Positions 31,463-41,496 of a DNA stretch of 64,000 nt are shown here, in pieces (within the stretch, counting starts at the first letter, position 1; each line of letters starts with the position of its first letter). The DNA comes from CAVQFB01 sp963711675 (GTDB taxonomy: Bacteria > Acidobacteriota > Terriglobia > Terriglobales > Acidobacteriaceae): assembly GCA_963711675.1 (NCBI GenBank), contig CAVQFB010000009.1, positions 1-64,000 of the forward strand, in the 5' to 3' direction. Both the position numbers and the translations under genes were made by a program. The notes under the pieces were generated by a model. It had not been told where the DNA came from. It saw only the letters and a program-made list of their open reading frames with translations, and did no database searches.

Positions 31463-32581
31463 TCACGGACGAACGCTTACAGTGATCCGGTGAGGAGTGT
31501 TGAGCTCATAAGCGTCTTTCCGCTCAGGATCGCGAGCGTCCGGCTGAGCGTGCCCTTCATCGTCGACTGCACGCACCTCCAGAGTGTGCGGACCCGGGCG
31601 CGGGATCTGCCATTCAAAGCTCCAAGGCGTCCATACCATCGCCACTGCCGACTCTGGCAGGACCGCGGGCTGCCACCCTCCCGCGCCATCAAAGCGTAAC
31701 TCAACTTTGCTGACCTTGCCCTCCCCTGCCCAGGCGACACCCTCCACCCGGTAGGTTTTGCCGCGAATTTCCTCTTCGTTCGACGGACGCAGAAATTTTG
31801 AATTTATCCTTATGCGCGTGATGGTTTGCCGGTCCCCATTCGCCTTCACCGCAACGTAGCGTTCCTGCTGGAAATATCCCTTGAAAGGCTCCGGCAAAAC
31901 CTCTATCCGAGTCAGCCATTTCACCGAGTCCATCCCGTACCAGCCAGGAACCAGCGCGCGAAGCGGGAAGCCGTGATCCGCGGGCAGCGGTGCGCCATTC
32001 ATTTCATATGCCAATAACGTCCCAGGATCAAGCGCCTTTTCGATCGGAATAGCACGAGCAAAGTGAGTACCAGCCGGCACACCTTCGTCTTCGCCCGAGT
32101 CGGCCCCGTAAAAAACTACGGTCGTCGCCCTGTCTTTTAGGCCTGCCCGCTTGAGCAAGTCTCCCAAAGGCACTCCTGACCAAACGGCGGTGCTGACGCC
32201 ACCCCCGCCCGAGGGATTTCCCGCGCACTCTAGGGTGAGCGGACGACGCACCGACTCCGTCAGCAGAAGGTCAGAGTAGGACAGCTTCAACGGCTTGGTA
32301 ACCATCCCGCTGATCTCTAGACTCCACTTTTCCTCGTTGATGGTTGGAGTCATGAAGTGATTGCGAATAAAAAAGTCAACGTTCTTGGTCACCAGCCCCT
32401 TGACGGCTTCCCTGGCAGAGGCTGCGTCGACAGCGAGATTGAGCTTGAGGTCTGTCCGTAGAAACGCCTGTGCTCTCGAGTAGGTTGAGGCCAAGCCACT
32501 TGATCCCAGGGCCGCCAGCAAGAACTCACGCCTTCCCATTCCTCTAGCGCGGGCGTTGTCGATGTCGGTGGAACGCTTCAT
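31463..32581 (-). CDS. sulfite-oxidase-family molybdopterin enzyme, Tat-exported
   Basis: A 372-aa periplasmic oxidoreductase. The N-terminal twin-arginine signal is GRREFLLAALGSSG. The oxidoreductase-molybdopterin domain has the Mo-ligand cysteine in RPLTLECAGNPSGG (near residue 120 of the GTG-started form), then WSGVPLGDLLKRAG and GMDSVKWLTRIEVL. A Mo-co dimerisation domain follows (YRVEGVAWAGEGKVSKVELR). This is the SorA/SoxC-like two-domain layout. The usual partner, a c-type cytochrome gene, is not adjacent. Substrate could be sulfite or another S- or N-oxide. No frame damage is seen. GTG at 32584 or ATG at 32581 are both possible starts; no strong ribosome-binding site. Confidence 0.88.
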   Translation of the reverse strand: MKRSTDIDNARARGMGRREFLLAALGSSGLASTYSRAQAFLRTDLKLNLAVDAASAREAVKGLVTKNVDFFIRNHFMTPTINEEKWSLEISGMVTKPLKLSYSDLLLTESVRRPLTLECAGNPSGGGGVSTAVWSGVPLGDLLKRAGLKDRATTVVFYGADSGEDEGVPAGTHFARAIPIEKALDPGTLLAYEMNGAPLPADHGFPLRALVPGWYGMDSVKWLTRIEVLPEPFKGYFQQERYVAVKANGDRQTITRIRINSKFLRPSNEEEIRGKTYRVEGVAWAGEGKVSKVELRFDGAGGWQPAVLPESAVAMVWTPWSFEWQIPRPGPHTLEVRAVDDEGHAQPDARDPERKDAYELNTPHRITVSVRP

Positions 32582-32755
32582 CACAGAAACGAACGCAGAT
32601 CTGCTAAGGGATTATATCTGGTTCATTTTGTGGGGGCGTGTCGGAGTGAGTATCGATCGGCTGTTCGACTTCGCTAACCTCTTACAACAATCTAGTGCTC
32701 TGGCGACTGCTCTCGGCACAGTCACGGCCGGAGAGCCCCGCCCTATGCGGCATCC

Positions 32756-35700
32756 TCAAAACGTGAACTTGGCTGAGATCTGCAACTGCCGCGCATTGAA
32801 CATCGTCCTTGGCGTCCCAAACAGCGGGTTCGGCGCCGGGGAGCCTCCGTTGCTTGGAGCGTTACACGCAACCTGTCCCTGTTGAATCGCCAGCGAAGCA
32901 GCGTCCTGGTAATGCTGCGGCGTCGCTCCGCAGAAGTCGATTGTGCCGCCACCATAGACGGATGTCACTTCGTCCACGTTCTGACGATTGAACACATTGA
33001 ACGCATCCATCGCCAGGTTCAGCGACGAGCGCTCGCTTAGATGTATCAAACGCGAGAGCCGCAGATCGACCGTGTAGAGATGATCTCCCCGATAGGCATT
33101 GCGCGGCGACCACCCCACGCGGTCCGTCACTGGATTTGTGTCCCCGTTCACGTCATTGCCGACGAACATCGTGAATGGCCTCGGAGACTGAAGTGTAATG
33201 ATGCTGCTGAATTCAAAGTTTCTCGCGAACCCGTGGTTAGGTGTGCTCGCGGTGAAGTTGCTCACAAAACGATGGCGAACGTCCTGCACTGAGTCCGCAC
33301 GTTCCAGATAACGTTTGTATAAATCTTCGGGAGTGCTGACGAAGGTCGTAAACGTTCCATCGTCCCTCGTGTGTGAATACGTATAGTTTGCGTTGAACCG
33401 CAAGTACTGACCCATTCGGTCGGTCACGGAAAGTGTGCCGCCGTCATATTCCGCGTTTCCGGTTCCGTCGAGGAAATACATCAAGCCGGCGTTGGAATAG
33501 AGCACACCGCTGAATCCGTCTCTTCCGTCAGGAAGCTTATTGTTGGGGAACGGTCCAAACGGTGTGATCGGAGGGCCAGGAATTACGGACGCGGGTGGAC
33601 AACTGGTGGCGGCATTGGTCAGTCCTGCCGACGGGCACACGTTCAAGTTCTCGGGCCGGATTTGCTTGTGGGCCCGCAGGAAAAGATATCCGGCGCTGAC
33701 CACCAATCCCCTTCCGACTTCCTGGTCGATCTGCAGGCTGGCCTGCTCGGAGTATGCCATCCGCATATTGCGATCGATTCCGCCACCGCTATTTGTCACA
33801 AACGTACCCGCCGGACCGGTGTTGAAGTTGGGCGGCGTCTGGCCGGTTTGAACCAGCGTCTTTGCAGCCTGCCATGGCGTCGGTACCGGAGAGCCATTTG
33901 GATAAGGGAGTCCCTGGGCGTCAAAGCTAAGCTGGTTCAGCACCCAGGTGGCGGTTGAGTTTCCTTGTCTCACCCACGGCTGCGGCGCGTTCGGAATCAC
34001 GACTTCACGCTGCGGATAGGTGACGAAGAAGAAAGTCATGTTGTAGTGGTCGTCAAACATCCCATAGCCGGCGCGAACGACCGTCTTCTTGGTCGGCGAC
34101 CAAGCCAAACCAATTCGCGGTTGAAAACCGCGGAAATCGTGGTTGACAATCTGCGTCAAGCCGGTCTCGAAGTCCCATCGCAATCCGTAGTTGAAGGTTA
34201 GCGTCGGCGTGAGCCGCCACTGATCCTGCGCATAGAATCCAACGTAACCGTGATTCAGGTTCACGTTAAAGTCCTGGGGATTGACGTACGCGTTCGGCCA
34301 AAGCCCGCCGTCGATTGGTATTGCCGGAGGAAGACTGCCAGGCGTGATTGGCCCCGTACCCACAGGGGCGCCCCAGAAGACGATCGGCACGCCGTTGAGA
34401 AAGTCGAAGGGATTTGGTCCCACATCGCTGGTCGGAAACCCGAAGTTCGTGCCTGGAGTGATGGTCGCAGTCGGACAAGGCCCATTGGCCGGGTTCTCAT
34501 GAATGCTCGCCGTCTGATCTACATAGCGCGCAAAATCCACCATGCAGTTGATGTTCGGCGTGATGATGCGCATCGGCGTAAAGCCGGGCCAGATGACAAA
34601 GTTCTGAATCCAGTTGAGGTCGCCGCCAAAACGCCAGTAGTGATTGCCTCTTACCCACCCGAAACTGTCGGAAATCTGCTGGCGGCTTTCGTCGATTCCA
34701 TCGAACGTCCCGAAATTGTGGCCGAATGAAAGCGTATTCGGGACGTCGACATTCGGCTGTCCGGTGGTTGCCGGGAATCTGTAGTGCCGCCTCGCGTACT
34801 GAACCAGAAACGTATTCACTAGGTTGGGCTTCAACAGTGAATTTACCGTTCCGACGAGAGATTGGTCGCGAAGAAATGTGTTGTGGCCGTCGCTGGGAGC
34901 TCCAATGCCACCGCCATCCAGGGTGTCGCCGACCAGCACGTTCAGGTCACGTCCATCCACAATGCCGTAGTGAATGTTCAACCGGTTGTTCTGGTTGAAT
35001 TGGTGGTCTATTCTCACAAATCCGTTGTCGTTATCGAGCGTTTTCAGAGTGTTCAGATTCTCAGGCTGCAGGCCCAGCGCCGCTTTCGCAGCGTCAATCG
35101 TCGCGATGTTTCCGATCACAGTGGCCGGAAAGGTCGGAGACTCGGCAAACCGCTGACCTTCATAGTTCGTGAAGAAAAACGTCTTGTCTTTCTTGATCGG
35201 CCCGCCCAGAGTGCCCCCAAATTGACCGCGGCGGTACTGATCGTATTGTGAGGTCTGCAACAGGGACCGGGAATTCGCGGCTTTGTTGCTGAGGTATCCG
35301 TATGCTGAGCCATGCAGGTCGTTGGTTCCCGACTTGGTGACGACATTGACGATTCCACCCAGGGCGCGCCCGTACTCTGCTCCAAAACTGTTGTTCACCA
35401 CGCGGAATTCGCTGACTGCTTCCTGGGAAGGCGTTGCCCGCTGCGAACCTGTCCCCTCGTTGATGTAGTCGGCGCCGTCGACAGTTACGGCATTGCTCAG
35501 ATCCCGCATTCCGCCGAAAGAAATTCGCGTCGTCTCGGGCTCAGTGAACGTAGATTGAAGACTCGTTCGGCCGGTAGCCACACCCGGCGTCAGCAGGGCG
35601 TAATCGACGAAACGGCGACCATTGGTCGGTAGCTGCTGAATCTCTACCGTATCGATGACCTGGCTGATCTCAGAGCGAGTCGGTTCTACCGGCGGGGCCT

Positions 35701-36079
35701 CCGTGTTTACGTTGACCACCTCTGACGTCGCCGCTACTTTCAGGGAAACGTTCACGGTTGCGGTTTGTCCCACCGTCAAGCTGATCCCCGTCTGCACGTA
35801 CTTCGCGAAACCCGCGTTCTGCACCGTGAGTTCATAGTGTCCGGGCAGAAGGTTGGGCACGACATAGAACCCTGACGTGTTCGAGACGGCGTTGTATATC
35901 CGGTTCGTCCCCACATCGCGCAAAGTGATAGACGCTCCCACGACAGTCCGGCCGCTCGCATCCAACACGGTGCCGTTCAACTGCGCAAAGCTGACGGTAG
36001 CTTGCCCAAACGCGAACGGTGCCGAGCTCAGTGTCATTATCACGATCACGCACAGGGTCCACGCAGAACGCAGCTTCAT
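32756..36079 (-). CDS. Oar-like TonB-dependent receptor (intact)
   Basis: A 1,107-aa outer-membrane receptor. I start it at the internal ATG at 36079 (GGGAGA upstream), which gives a signal peptide (LCVIVIMTLSSAPFAFG). A CarboxypepD_reg-like domain (LNGTVLDASGRTVVGASITL) is followed by a plug (IQQLPTNGRRFVDYALLTPG, VTVDGADYINEGTGSQ, AEYGRALGGIVNVVTKSGTN), then a barrel (FGGTLGGPIKKDKTFFFTNY). It ends LQISAKFTF with the terminal aromatic. No canonical TonB box is obvious after the signal peptide, as is common for this subfamily. It is transcribed divergently from the benzoate-CoA-ligase-like gene, so its substrate may be linked to aromatic acids rather than cyclitols. Not frame-damaged, unlike its relative at 16078. 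Confidence 0.93.
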   Translation of the reverse strand: MKLRSAWTLCVIVIMTLSSAPFAFGQATVSFAQLNGTVLDASGRTVVGASITLRDVGTNRIYNAVSNTSGFYVVPNLLPGHYELTVQNAGFAKYVQTGISLTVGQTATVNVSLKVAATSEVVNVNTEAPPVEPTRSEISQVIDTVEIQQLPTNGRRFVDYALLTPGVATGRTSLQSTFTEPETTRISFGGMRDLSNAVTVDGADYINEGTGSQRATPSQEAVSEFRVVNNSFGAEYGRALGGIVNVVTKSGTNDLHGSAYGYLSNKAANSRSLLQTSQYDQYRRGQFGGTLGGPIKKDKTFFFTNYEGQRFAESPTFPATVIGNIATIDAAKAALGLQPENLNTLKTLDNDNGFVRIDHQFNQNNRLNIHYGIVDGRDLNVLVGDTLDGGGIGAPSDGHNTFLRDQSLVGTVNSLLKPNLVNTFLVQYARRHYRFPATTGQPNVDVPNTLSFGHNFGTFDGIDESRQQISDSFGWVRGNHYWRFGGDLNWIQNFVIWPGFTPMRIITPNINCMVDFARYVDQTASIHENPANGPCPTATITPGTNFGFPTSDVGPNPFDFLNGVPIVFWGAPVGTGPITPGSLPPAIPIDGGLWPNAYVNPQDFNVNLNHGYVGFYAQDQWRLTPTLTFNYGLRWDFETGLTQIVNHDFRGFQPRIGLAWSPTKKTVVRAGYGMFDDHYNMTFFFVTYPQREVVIPNAPQPWVRQGNSTATWVLNQLSFDAQGLPYPNGSPVPTPWQAAKTLVQTGQTPPNFNTGPAGTFVTNSGGGIDRNMRMAYSEQASLQIDQEVGRGLVVSAGYLFLRAHKQIRPENLNVCPSAGLTNAATSCPPASVIPGPPITPFGPFPNNKLPDGRDGFSGVLYSNAGLMYFLDGTGNAEYDGGTLSVTDRMGQYLRFNANYTYSHTRDDGTFTTFVSTPEDLYKRYLERADSVQDVRHRFVSNFTASTPNHGFARNFEFSSIITLQSPRPFTMFVGNDVNGDTNPVTDRVGWSPRNAYRGDHLYTVDLRLSRLIHLSERSSLNLAMDAFNVFNRQNVDEVTSVYGGGTIDFCGATPQHYQDAASLAIQQGQVACNAPSNGGSPAPNPLFGTPRTMFNARQLQISAKFTF

Positions 36080-36663
36080 GGCTGTCTCCCTCATCGTCGA
36101 AAGCTTCGTGAAAATGCTTTCTCGAATTCCGAACACACCTCACTCAAGAAACACAGGCGCGGCCCGATACTTGCCGCACGTGATCGCGCCGCAACTTGCC
36201 TTTTCTCAACTGAAGAAATCTGGAGCCCCACAGCTCCCTAAAAGTCAGCGCGAAGCAGCAGACTGCCACGCCATCAGAATCTCCGGGCAAGCGGTTTTCC
36301 GCTGCCGCATTTTGCGCAGAGCATTGATCCAAATGGGAAAACTGTCCAATACATGTTTGGTTCCAGCGTAATACCTGTTTGATATCAGTGGCTGATTGCC
36401 GCGTGATTTGGCCCTGAAGACGCTGTTGGCAGCATTAAGTTGGTCAACTGAAAGATGAAACAGGTGGTTTCTGAAACCGGTTCAACTGCACCCGGCTGGG
36501 AGCCTGGCTTCGTGCATTCGCCCTTGCCGGGTTGGCTCACGCAGCCAGATCGGTTGTGCGGCGTCGTGCCAAAAAGAGAAAATTCCTCGCCGTGCTATAC
36601 TCCGCACCGTTTTTGAGGATATGCGGCCAATTCTGAAGGCTGCATCCGAGGATCACGGCAACC
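36080..36663. other. divergent intergenic region with dyad repeats
   Basis: 584 bp without a credible gene. Dyads seen are AGCGG-TTTT-CCGCT (36290-36303), GGTTTC-T-GAAACC (36466-36478) and the overlapping near-palindrome TGAAACCGGTTCA (36472-36484). These are candidate operators for the TonB receptor (minus) and/or the CoA ligase (plus). I see no clear TTGACA/TATAAT pair. Confidence 0.5.
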
Positions 36664-38252
36664 TTGATCAGCCTGCCTGACACATTCAATGTGGCCACAC
36701 ACTTCGTGGATCGCAATGTACTCGAAGGACGAGGAGAGAAGATTGCGATCGAATGTGGCGATGAACAGGTGACCTATCGGGAGTTACTGGAACGCACCAA
36801 TCGTGTGGGCAATGCTCTTCGCCGGCTGGGTGTGCGACGGGAGGAGCGCGTCAAGCTCCTGCTTCTCGACGGCCCGGAGTTTTTGTACTGTTTCTTCGGA
36901 GCGATCAAGATCGGAGCGGTCGCCGTTCCCAGCAACACGCTCCTGAAGCCTCAGGACCTGGAATACATTCTCAATGACGCGCGCTCGCGGGTCGCATTGG
37001 TAAGCGCTGCCCTGCTTCCACAACTGCAATCCATTTCGCGGGACCGACTCCATACCTGGAACAGGTGGTCGTCATCGGCGACTCCAACCTGCATGACGTT
37101 CATCTGAGTGACTCATGCAGTCCGCCGACCCCAACCTGGAGGCCGAGCCCACCTGCAAAGACGACGCCGCGTTCTGGCTTTACTCTTCAGGGAAGCACGG
37201 GAGTTCCCAAGGGTGCATTCATCTCCATCACGACATGGTGGTGTCTTCAGAGCTGTACGCGCGTGGCATTTTGCAGATGAACGAAAACGACCGCTGTTAC
37301 AGTGTGGCGCGATTGTTCTTTGCCTACGGTCTCGGGAAATGCCGGTTATTTCCCATTGCATTGCGGCGCGACCACGATTCTCTCCCCGACACGGCCCGTC
37401 CCCGCGACGATCTATGCCGACATCGAGCGTCATCGGCCTACGTTCTTTTTCTCAGTTCCCACGAATTATGCCGCGATGTTGGCCCATCAACCTGAGAATG
37501 GCCGGGACTTCGACCTCAGCAGCGTCCGCTACGCCGTCTCTGCGGGCGAATCTCTTCCCGCGCCTTTGTTCGAGCGCTTCAAGCAGCGCTTTGGCATCGA
37601 GATCCTGGATGCTCTGGGCTCGACCGAAGCGCTACACATGGTGATCTCAAACCGTCCCGGCGAAATCAGACCTGGTTCCAGCGGCAAGATTATTCCCGGT
37701 TTCGAAGCTCGCATCGTCGACGAAAACGGCCAGGGCGTTCCTCTCGGCGAAATCGGCCATCTTCTGATCAAGGCAGATTCCACCTGCATCGGCTACTGGA
37801 ACCAGCACGAGAAGACGAAAGAAACATTTCAGGGTCACTGGTTTCACACCGGGGACAAGTACTATGAGGACGAGGACGGCTACTTTTGGTATGCCGGGCG
37901 TGCGGACGATCTGTTCAAGGTCAACGGTCGTTGGCTCAGTCCTAATGAAGTCGAGAGCGCCCTGATCGCTCACCCCGCCGTTCGCGAAGCCGCAGTCGTC
38001 GCCCGTGAGGATGAGAGCGGTCTGCCCAAACCTGCCGCCTACGTCGTTGTCAATGAAAACTGCTCTCCGACGGAGAAACTAGGTCACGACTTGCAAGAAT
38101 GGGTGGCAAACAAAATTGGGGGATATAAGCAACCCCGGTGGGTTGAGTTCCTGCCCGAGTTGCCCAAGACCGCAACTGGGAAGCTGCAACGCTTCAAGCT
38201 GCGCGAACTGCAGATGCAGCAAGCACATAGCCGGAGCCGCCATACGGGGTAG
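36664..38252 (+). CDS. benzoate-CoA ligase-family AMP-forming acyl-CoA synthetase (frame-disrupted)
   Basis: A ~530-aa ANL-superfamily enzyme that activates a carboxylic acid to its CoA thioester. The N-terminus (PDTFNVATHFVDRNVLEGRG) and FFGAIKIGAVAVPSNTLLKP are typical of benzoate/aryl-CoA ligases. The P-loop YSSGSTGVPKGA is recoverable across two frames. Later motifs are YAVSAGESLPAPLF, DALGSTEALHMVISN, the core WFHTGDKYYEDEDGYFWYAG, and the catalytic C-terminal Lys in ELPKTATGKLQRFKLRE. Frame changes are near 37055, 37110, 37190, 37225 and 37335. The start is TTG. Neighbouring LysR, benzoylformate decarboxylase and PobA support an aromatic substrate, but it is not fixed by sequence. Confidence 0.85.
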
Positions 38253-38295
38253 ATAAGTCCCGCAAGCATCGCCAACCGGGGTAGAATACCCGCCC

Positions 38296-39210
38296 GTGGA
38301 ACTGCGTCACGTACGATACTTCATTGCTGTCGCCGAGTACCTCAACTTCCGGAAGGCCGCGCAACAACTGCATATCGCGCAGCCTCCGCTGAGCCGGCAG
38401 ATTCGCCAGCTCGAAGACGACGTGGGGGTCCCGCTCTTCGTGCGCAGCAAGCGAAAAGTGGAACTCACCAAGGCCGGCCAGGCATTCCTGGAGGAAGCCA
38501 GGAAACTTGTCGTGCAGGCAGGCCGTGCCACGGAAGCCGCCCGCCACGCTCAAAAAGGCGAATCCGGAATCATTCGAATCGGCATCGCCTCAGGCCTCGG
38601 CGGCGTCGTCGGCAAGGTTGTATTCGACCATCGCCGGGCCTCCCCTTCCATTGAAGTCGAGTGCCGGGACGTTTTCTCAAGTCTTCAAAATGAAGTGCTG
38701 CGCAAAGGCGACATCGATGTCGGCTTTCTGCGCCCTCCCGTCGATCAACTCAACCTGCAATGCGAATTGCTCTTCGAGGAAGAGTTCGTCGTCATCCTGT
38801 CCAAAACACATCGTTTGGCTAAGCGCAGGTTCGTTACCCTGCGAGATGTTGCTGCCGAACCCCTGATTATTTTTGATCGCTGCTTCTCCAGCGGTCTTTA
38901 TGACAAGGTTCTGAGCTTGTACAACAAGCAGGGTTTCACGCCGCATCTGACCGCGGCCCACGCGGAGGCGCACGAAGAATCAGGAGCCATCATGGTCGCG
39001 TCGGGAAAGGCAATTTTCATAGGCGCCGGCGCAATTGTGAACCGCTCCGTTGCAGGTGTGGAACTGGTTTCGGTTCGCTTGAATGAGCCGGAAGCCAAGA
39101 TCGAAGTCTTTGCAGCCTGGCGCAAGAACGAAAGTTCTCCTGTGATTCTCGATTTCCTGGATTCCGTGCGTCGCGTTTTCCCGCCCTCCGCGCGCCAGGA
39201 GATTGCCTGA
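38296..39210 (+). CDS. LysR-family transcriptional regulator
   Basis: A 304-aa activator of the CatR/BenM-like type. The HTH is MELRHVRYFIAVAEYLNFRK, then AAQQLHIAQPPLSRQIRQLE. The effector-binding domain is PBP2-like (RIGIASGLGGVVGKVVF, DIDVGFLRPP, GKAIFIGAGAIVN). GTG start. It begins 44 nt after the CoA ligase, on the same strand, and its stop lies 8 nt before the ATG of the MRJP-like gene. The family usually senses aromatic acids such as benzoate or muconate, which fits the neighbours. The gene is intact. Confidence 0.93.
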   Translation: MELRHVRYFIAVAEYLNFRKAAQQLHIAQPPLSRQIRQLEDDVGVPLFVRSKRKVELTKAGQAFLEEARKLVVQAGRATEAARHAQKGESGIIRIGIASGLGGVVGKVVFDHRRASPSIEVECRDVFSSLQNEVLRKGDIDVGFLRPPVDQLNLQCELLFEEEFVVILSKTHRLAKRRFVTLRDVAAEPLIIFDRCFSSGLYDKVLSLYNKQGFTPHLTAAHAEAHEESGAIMVASGKAIFIGAGAIVNRSVAGVELVSVRLNEPEAKIEVFAAWRKNESSPVILDFLDSVRRVFPPSARQEIA

Positions 39211-39217
39211 CCACGCG

Positions 39218-40371
39218 ATGGAGAAAAGACTGATCCTGCTTCTCCTTCTGACCCTTGCCGGGCCGTCATCCGGCCAGCAGCTTGCCAGCGACAAAACGAT
39301 GGGCCAGATTGAAGTCGTTGCCACTTTCAATGGCCCCATGCCCACTGGCGTTACTGTGGCAAACAGTGGCCGCGTCTTTGTGAACTTCCCCAGGTGGGGC
39401 GACAACGTCGAATACACGGTCGCAGAAGTCAAGCACGGACAGGCTTTGCCCTATCCCGACGCTGCCATCAACCACTACACAGAAACCGACAATCCTTCCG
39501 ACAAGCTGGTTTCAGTGCAAAGCGTCGTAGTCGACCCGACCGGCGATCGCCTATGGATTCTTGACACAGGCACCATACAGATGGGGCCAGTCAAGCCGGG
39601 CGGCGCGAAACTCGTCGCCGTCGATCTCAACACTAATCAGGTCGTCCGAAAGATCATCTTCCCCGCTGACGTCGCTCTGCACATGAGCTACCTCAACGAC
39701 GTCCGTTTTGATTTGAGGCGCGGATCGGCGGGCATGGCGTTTATAACGGATTCAACATCTGCGGGATCGAATGGCATCATCGTTGTCGATCTCGCCTCCG
39801 GCAAAAGCTGGCGCCGCTTGAACGACCATTCGTCGACGAAACCCGACCCGAATTTGTTCCGGTCGTGGAAGGGAAGATCCTGCAGCTGAAGCTGCCAGGA
39901 AAAGCTCCCATGAAGTTTGCCGTCGGCTCTGATGGAATCGCCATCAGCCCTGACGGCAAGACCCTCTACTACTGTCCGCTCACCAGCAGGCATCTTTACA
40001 GCGTCAGTGTCGACGCCCTTGCTGATCGCGGCAAGTCCGATGCCGACATAGCCGCCACGGTGAAAGACCTCGGTGAAAAGGGCGGCGCCAGCGACGGCCT
40101 CGAGTCTGACGTCGCGGGCCGCGTCTACCTCAGCGACTACGAGCACAACTCCATTCACCGCCGGAATTCGGACGGTCGTATCGAGACGCTCATGCACGAT
40201 CCTCGCGCTCTATGGCCAGACACCTTGTCCTTGGCGGCCGACGGCTACCTCTACTTCACGGCCAACCAGATCGAGCGCCAGTCGCCATTTAATAACGGCC
40301 AGGACTTGCGCCAAAAGCCCTTCGTACTCTTTCGATTTAAGGTGGATGGGAAAAGAATTCAGGCAAAGTAG
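39218..40371 (+). CDS. major royal jelly/yellow-family secreted protein (one frame change)
   Basis: A ~384-aa exported protein. A signal peptide (KRLILLLLLTLAGPSSG) precedes a six-bladed propeller of the MRJP/Yellow family (PF03022). Visible signatures are GRVFVNFPRWGDNVEYTVAE, SYLNDVRFD, FAVGSDGIAISPDGKTLYYC, SDGLESDVAGRVYLSDYEHN and WPDTLSLAADGYLYFTANQI. One frame change near 39860 links PDPNF- to VPVVEGKILQLKLPG. The family includes secreted lactonase-like and ligand-binding proteins; the bacterial function is unknown. It follows the LysR gene with only 7 nt between them and may belong to the same regulon. Confidence 0.85.
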
Positions 40372-40414
40372 GCGAGCCAGACCGCGTGTTCTCTTGGCAG
40401 ATCACACCAAGACT

Positions 40415-41343
40415 TCACGACGGATCGACCCAGGAGTGCTCCAATCCCTTGACCAGTTGCCACACAGCACGATTGAGTGGCACCGGCACGCCAAGTTTCT
40501 CCCCGCAGTCGGCAATCGCGCCATTCACGAAATCCACTTCCGTCAGTCGCTTCGCCAGTATGTCCTGCAGCATGCTGACGTTTCTTTTCCCGGCGCCCGC
40601 GCACCTTCCGCAATCATCTCTCGTGGATCGCCGTGCAATGTGACTCCCTGTGCTGCTGCTACGGCCTCTCCTTCCCGCAACAGAGCCTCATAAAGCTCGC
40701 TGGTTGCTGGGAGGCGCGTGGCCGCGCCATGGGGAAGTTGTGTTAACGCGCCGACCGGGTTGACCGCGGAATTGAAAATCAACTTGGCCCACTGCGCCCC
40801 GCGCGCATCCTTAAGCGGCACCACGCGCAGTCCCGAGCGGTTCAGAACATCCGCTAGTTGATCCACCAAGGCGTATGGCGTGTGCGAAGGCTCAAAGGGG
40901 CCGATCCACAAATTGCTGTAGAACTCAAATCCCGCCTCCCCGGGTCCGATCAGATGCGCCGCCATCGTCGTAGCTCCGCGAATGACATACCTCACATGCT
41001 CGGCGATGATCTCCTCGTTCCCCAGGCCGTTTTGTACGGAGCACACGGCGCTCGCATCGCCAAAGATGCGTGCAGTTTGCTCTATCGCGATCCGCGTGTG
41101 CAGGCATTTAGTCGCGATGATGCCGAACTCACACGGCGGAATTTCCCTCGCGTTCCGCGTGGCATGAAATCTGGCCACGAATTCCGTTGCTCCCGTGATT
41201 CTTAACCCGTGCTCCTGAATCGCGCGCGTGTGTTCGTCAGACACGTCGTAGGCGTGCACCTCGGCATCATTGAGCCGCGCCAGGTGTGCTGCAAACACGC
41301 TGCCCAGCGCGCCGCAGCCGACAACGCAGATTCTCGAAGCCAT
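40415..41343 (-). CDS. ketopantoate reductase-like protein PanE/ApbA (one frame change)
   Basis: A ~309-aa NADPH-dependent 2-oxo-acid reductase. The Rossmann start is SRICVVGCGALGSVFAAHLA, and TKCLHTRIAIEQT and SVQNGLGNEEIIAEH follow. The catalytic-Lys region is GAQWAKLIFNSAVNPVGALT. After a frame change near 40590 the C-terminal domain reads LTEVDFVNGAIADCGEKLGV and ends at 40415. The family reduces 2-ketopantoate to pantoate, but several PanE-like proteins reduce other 2-oxo acids. Lying divergent to a benzoylformate decarboxylase gene, it could act on an aryl-2-oxo acid such as benzoylformate (mandelate formation); that is inference. Confidence 0.87.
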
Positions 41344-41496
41344 GAACGCGTTTAGATCCGCCCTCGCATAAAGCGACAGACAATATCACTCTGCAAATTG
41401 TCCGCGCAACTTGACCGTGCCTTGTCGTTTGAATTCACTTTCGCGTGAAGTGATATAACTTCCAGGTCTCGCAGCGGGAATTCGCCGGAGCCGCCA

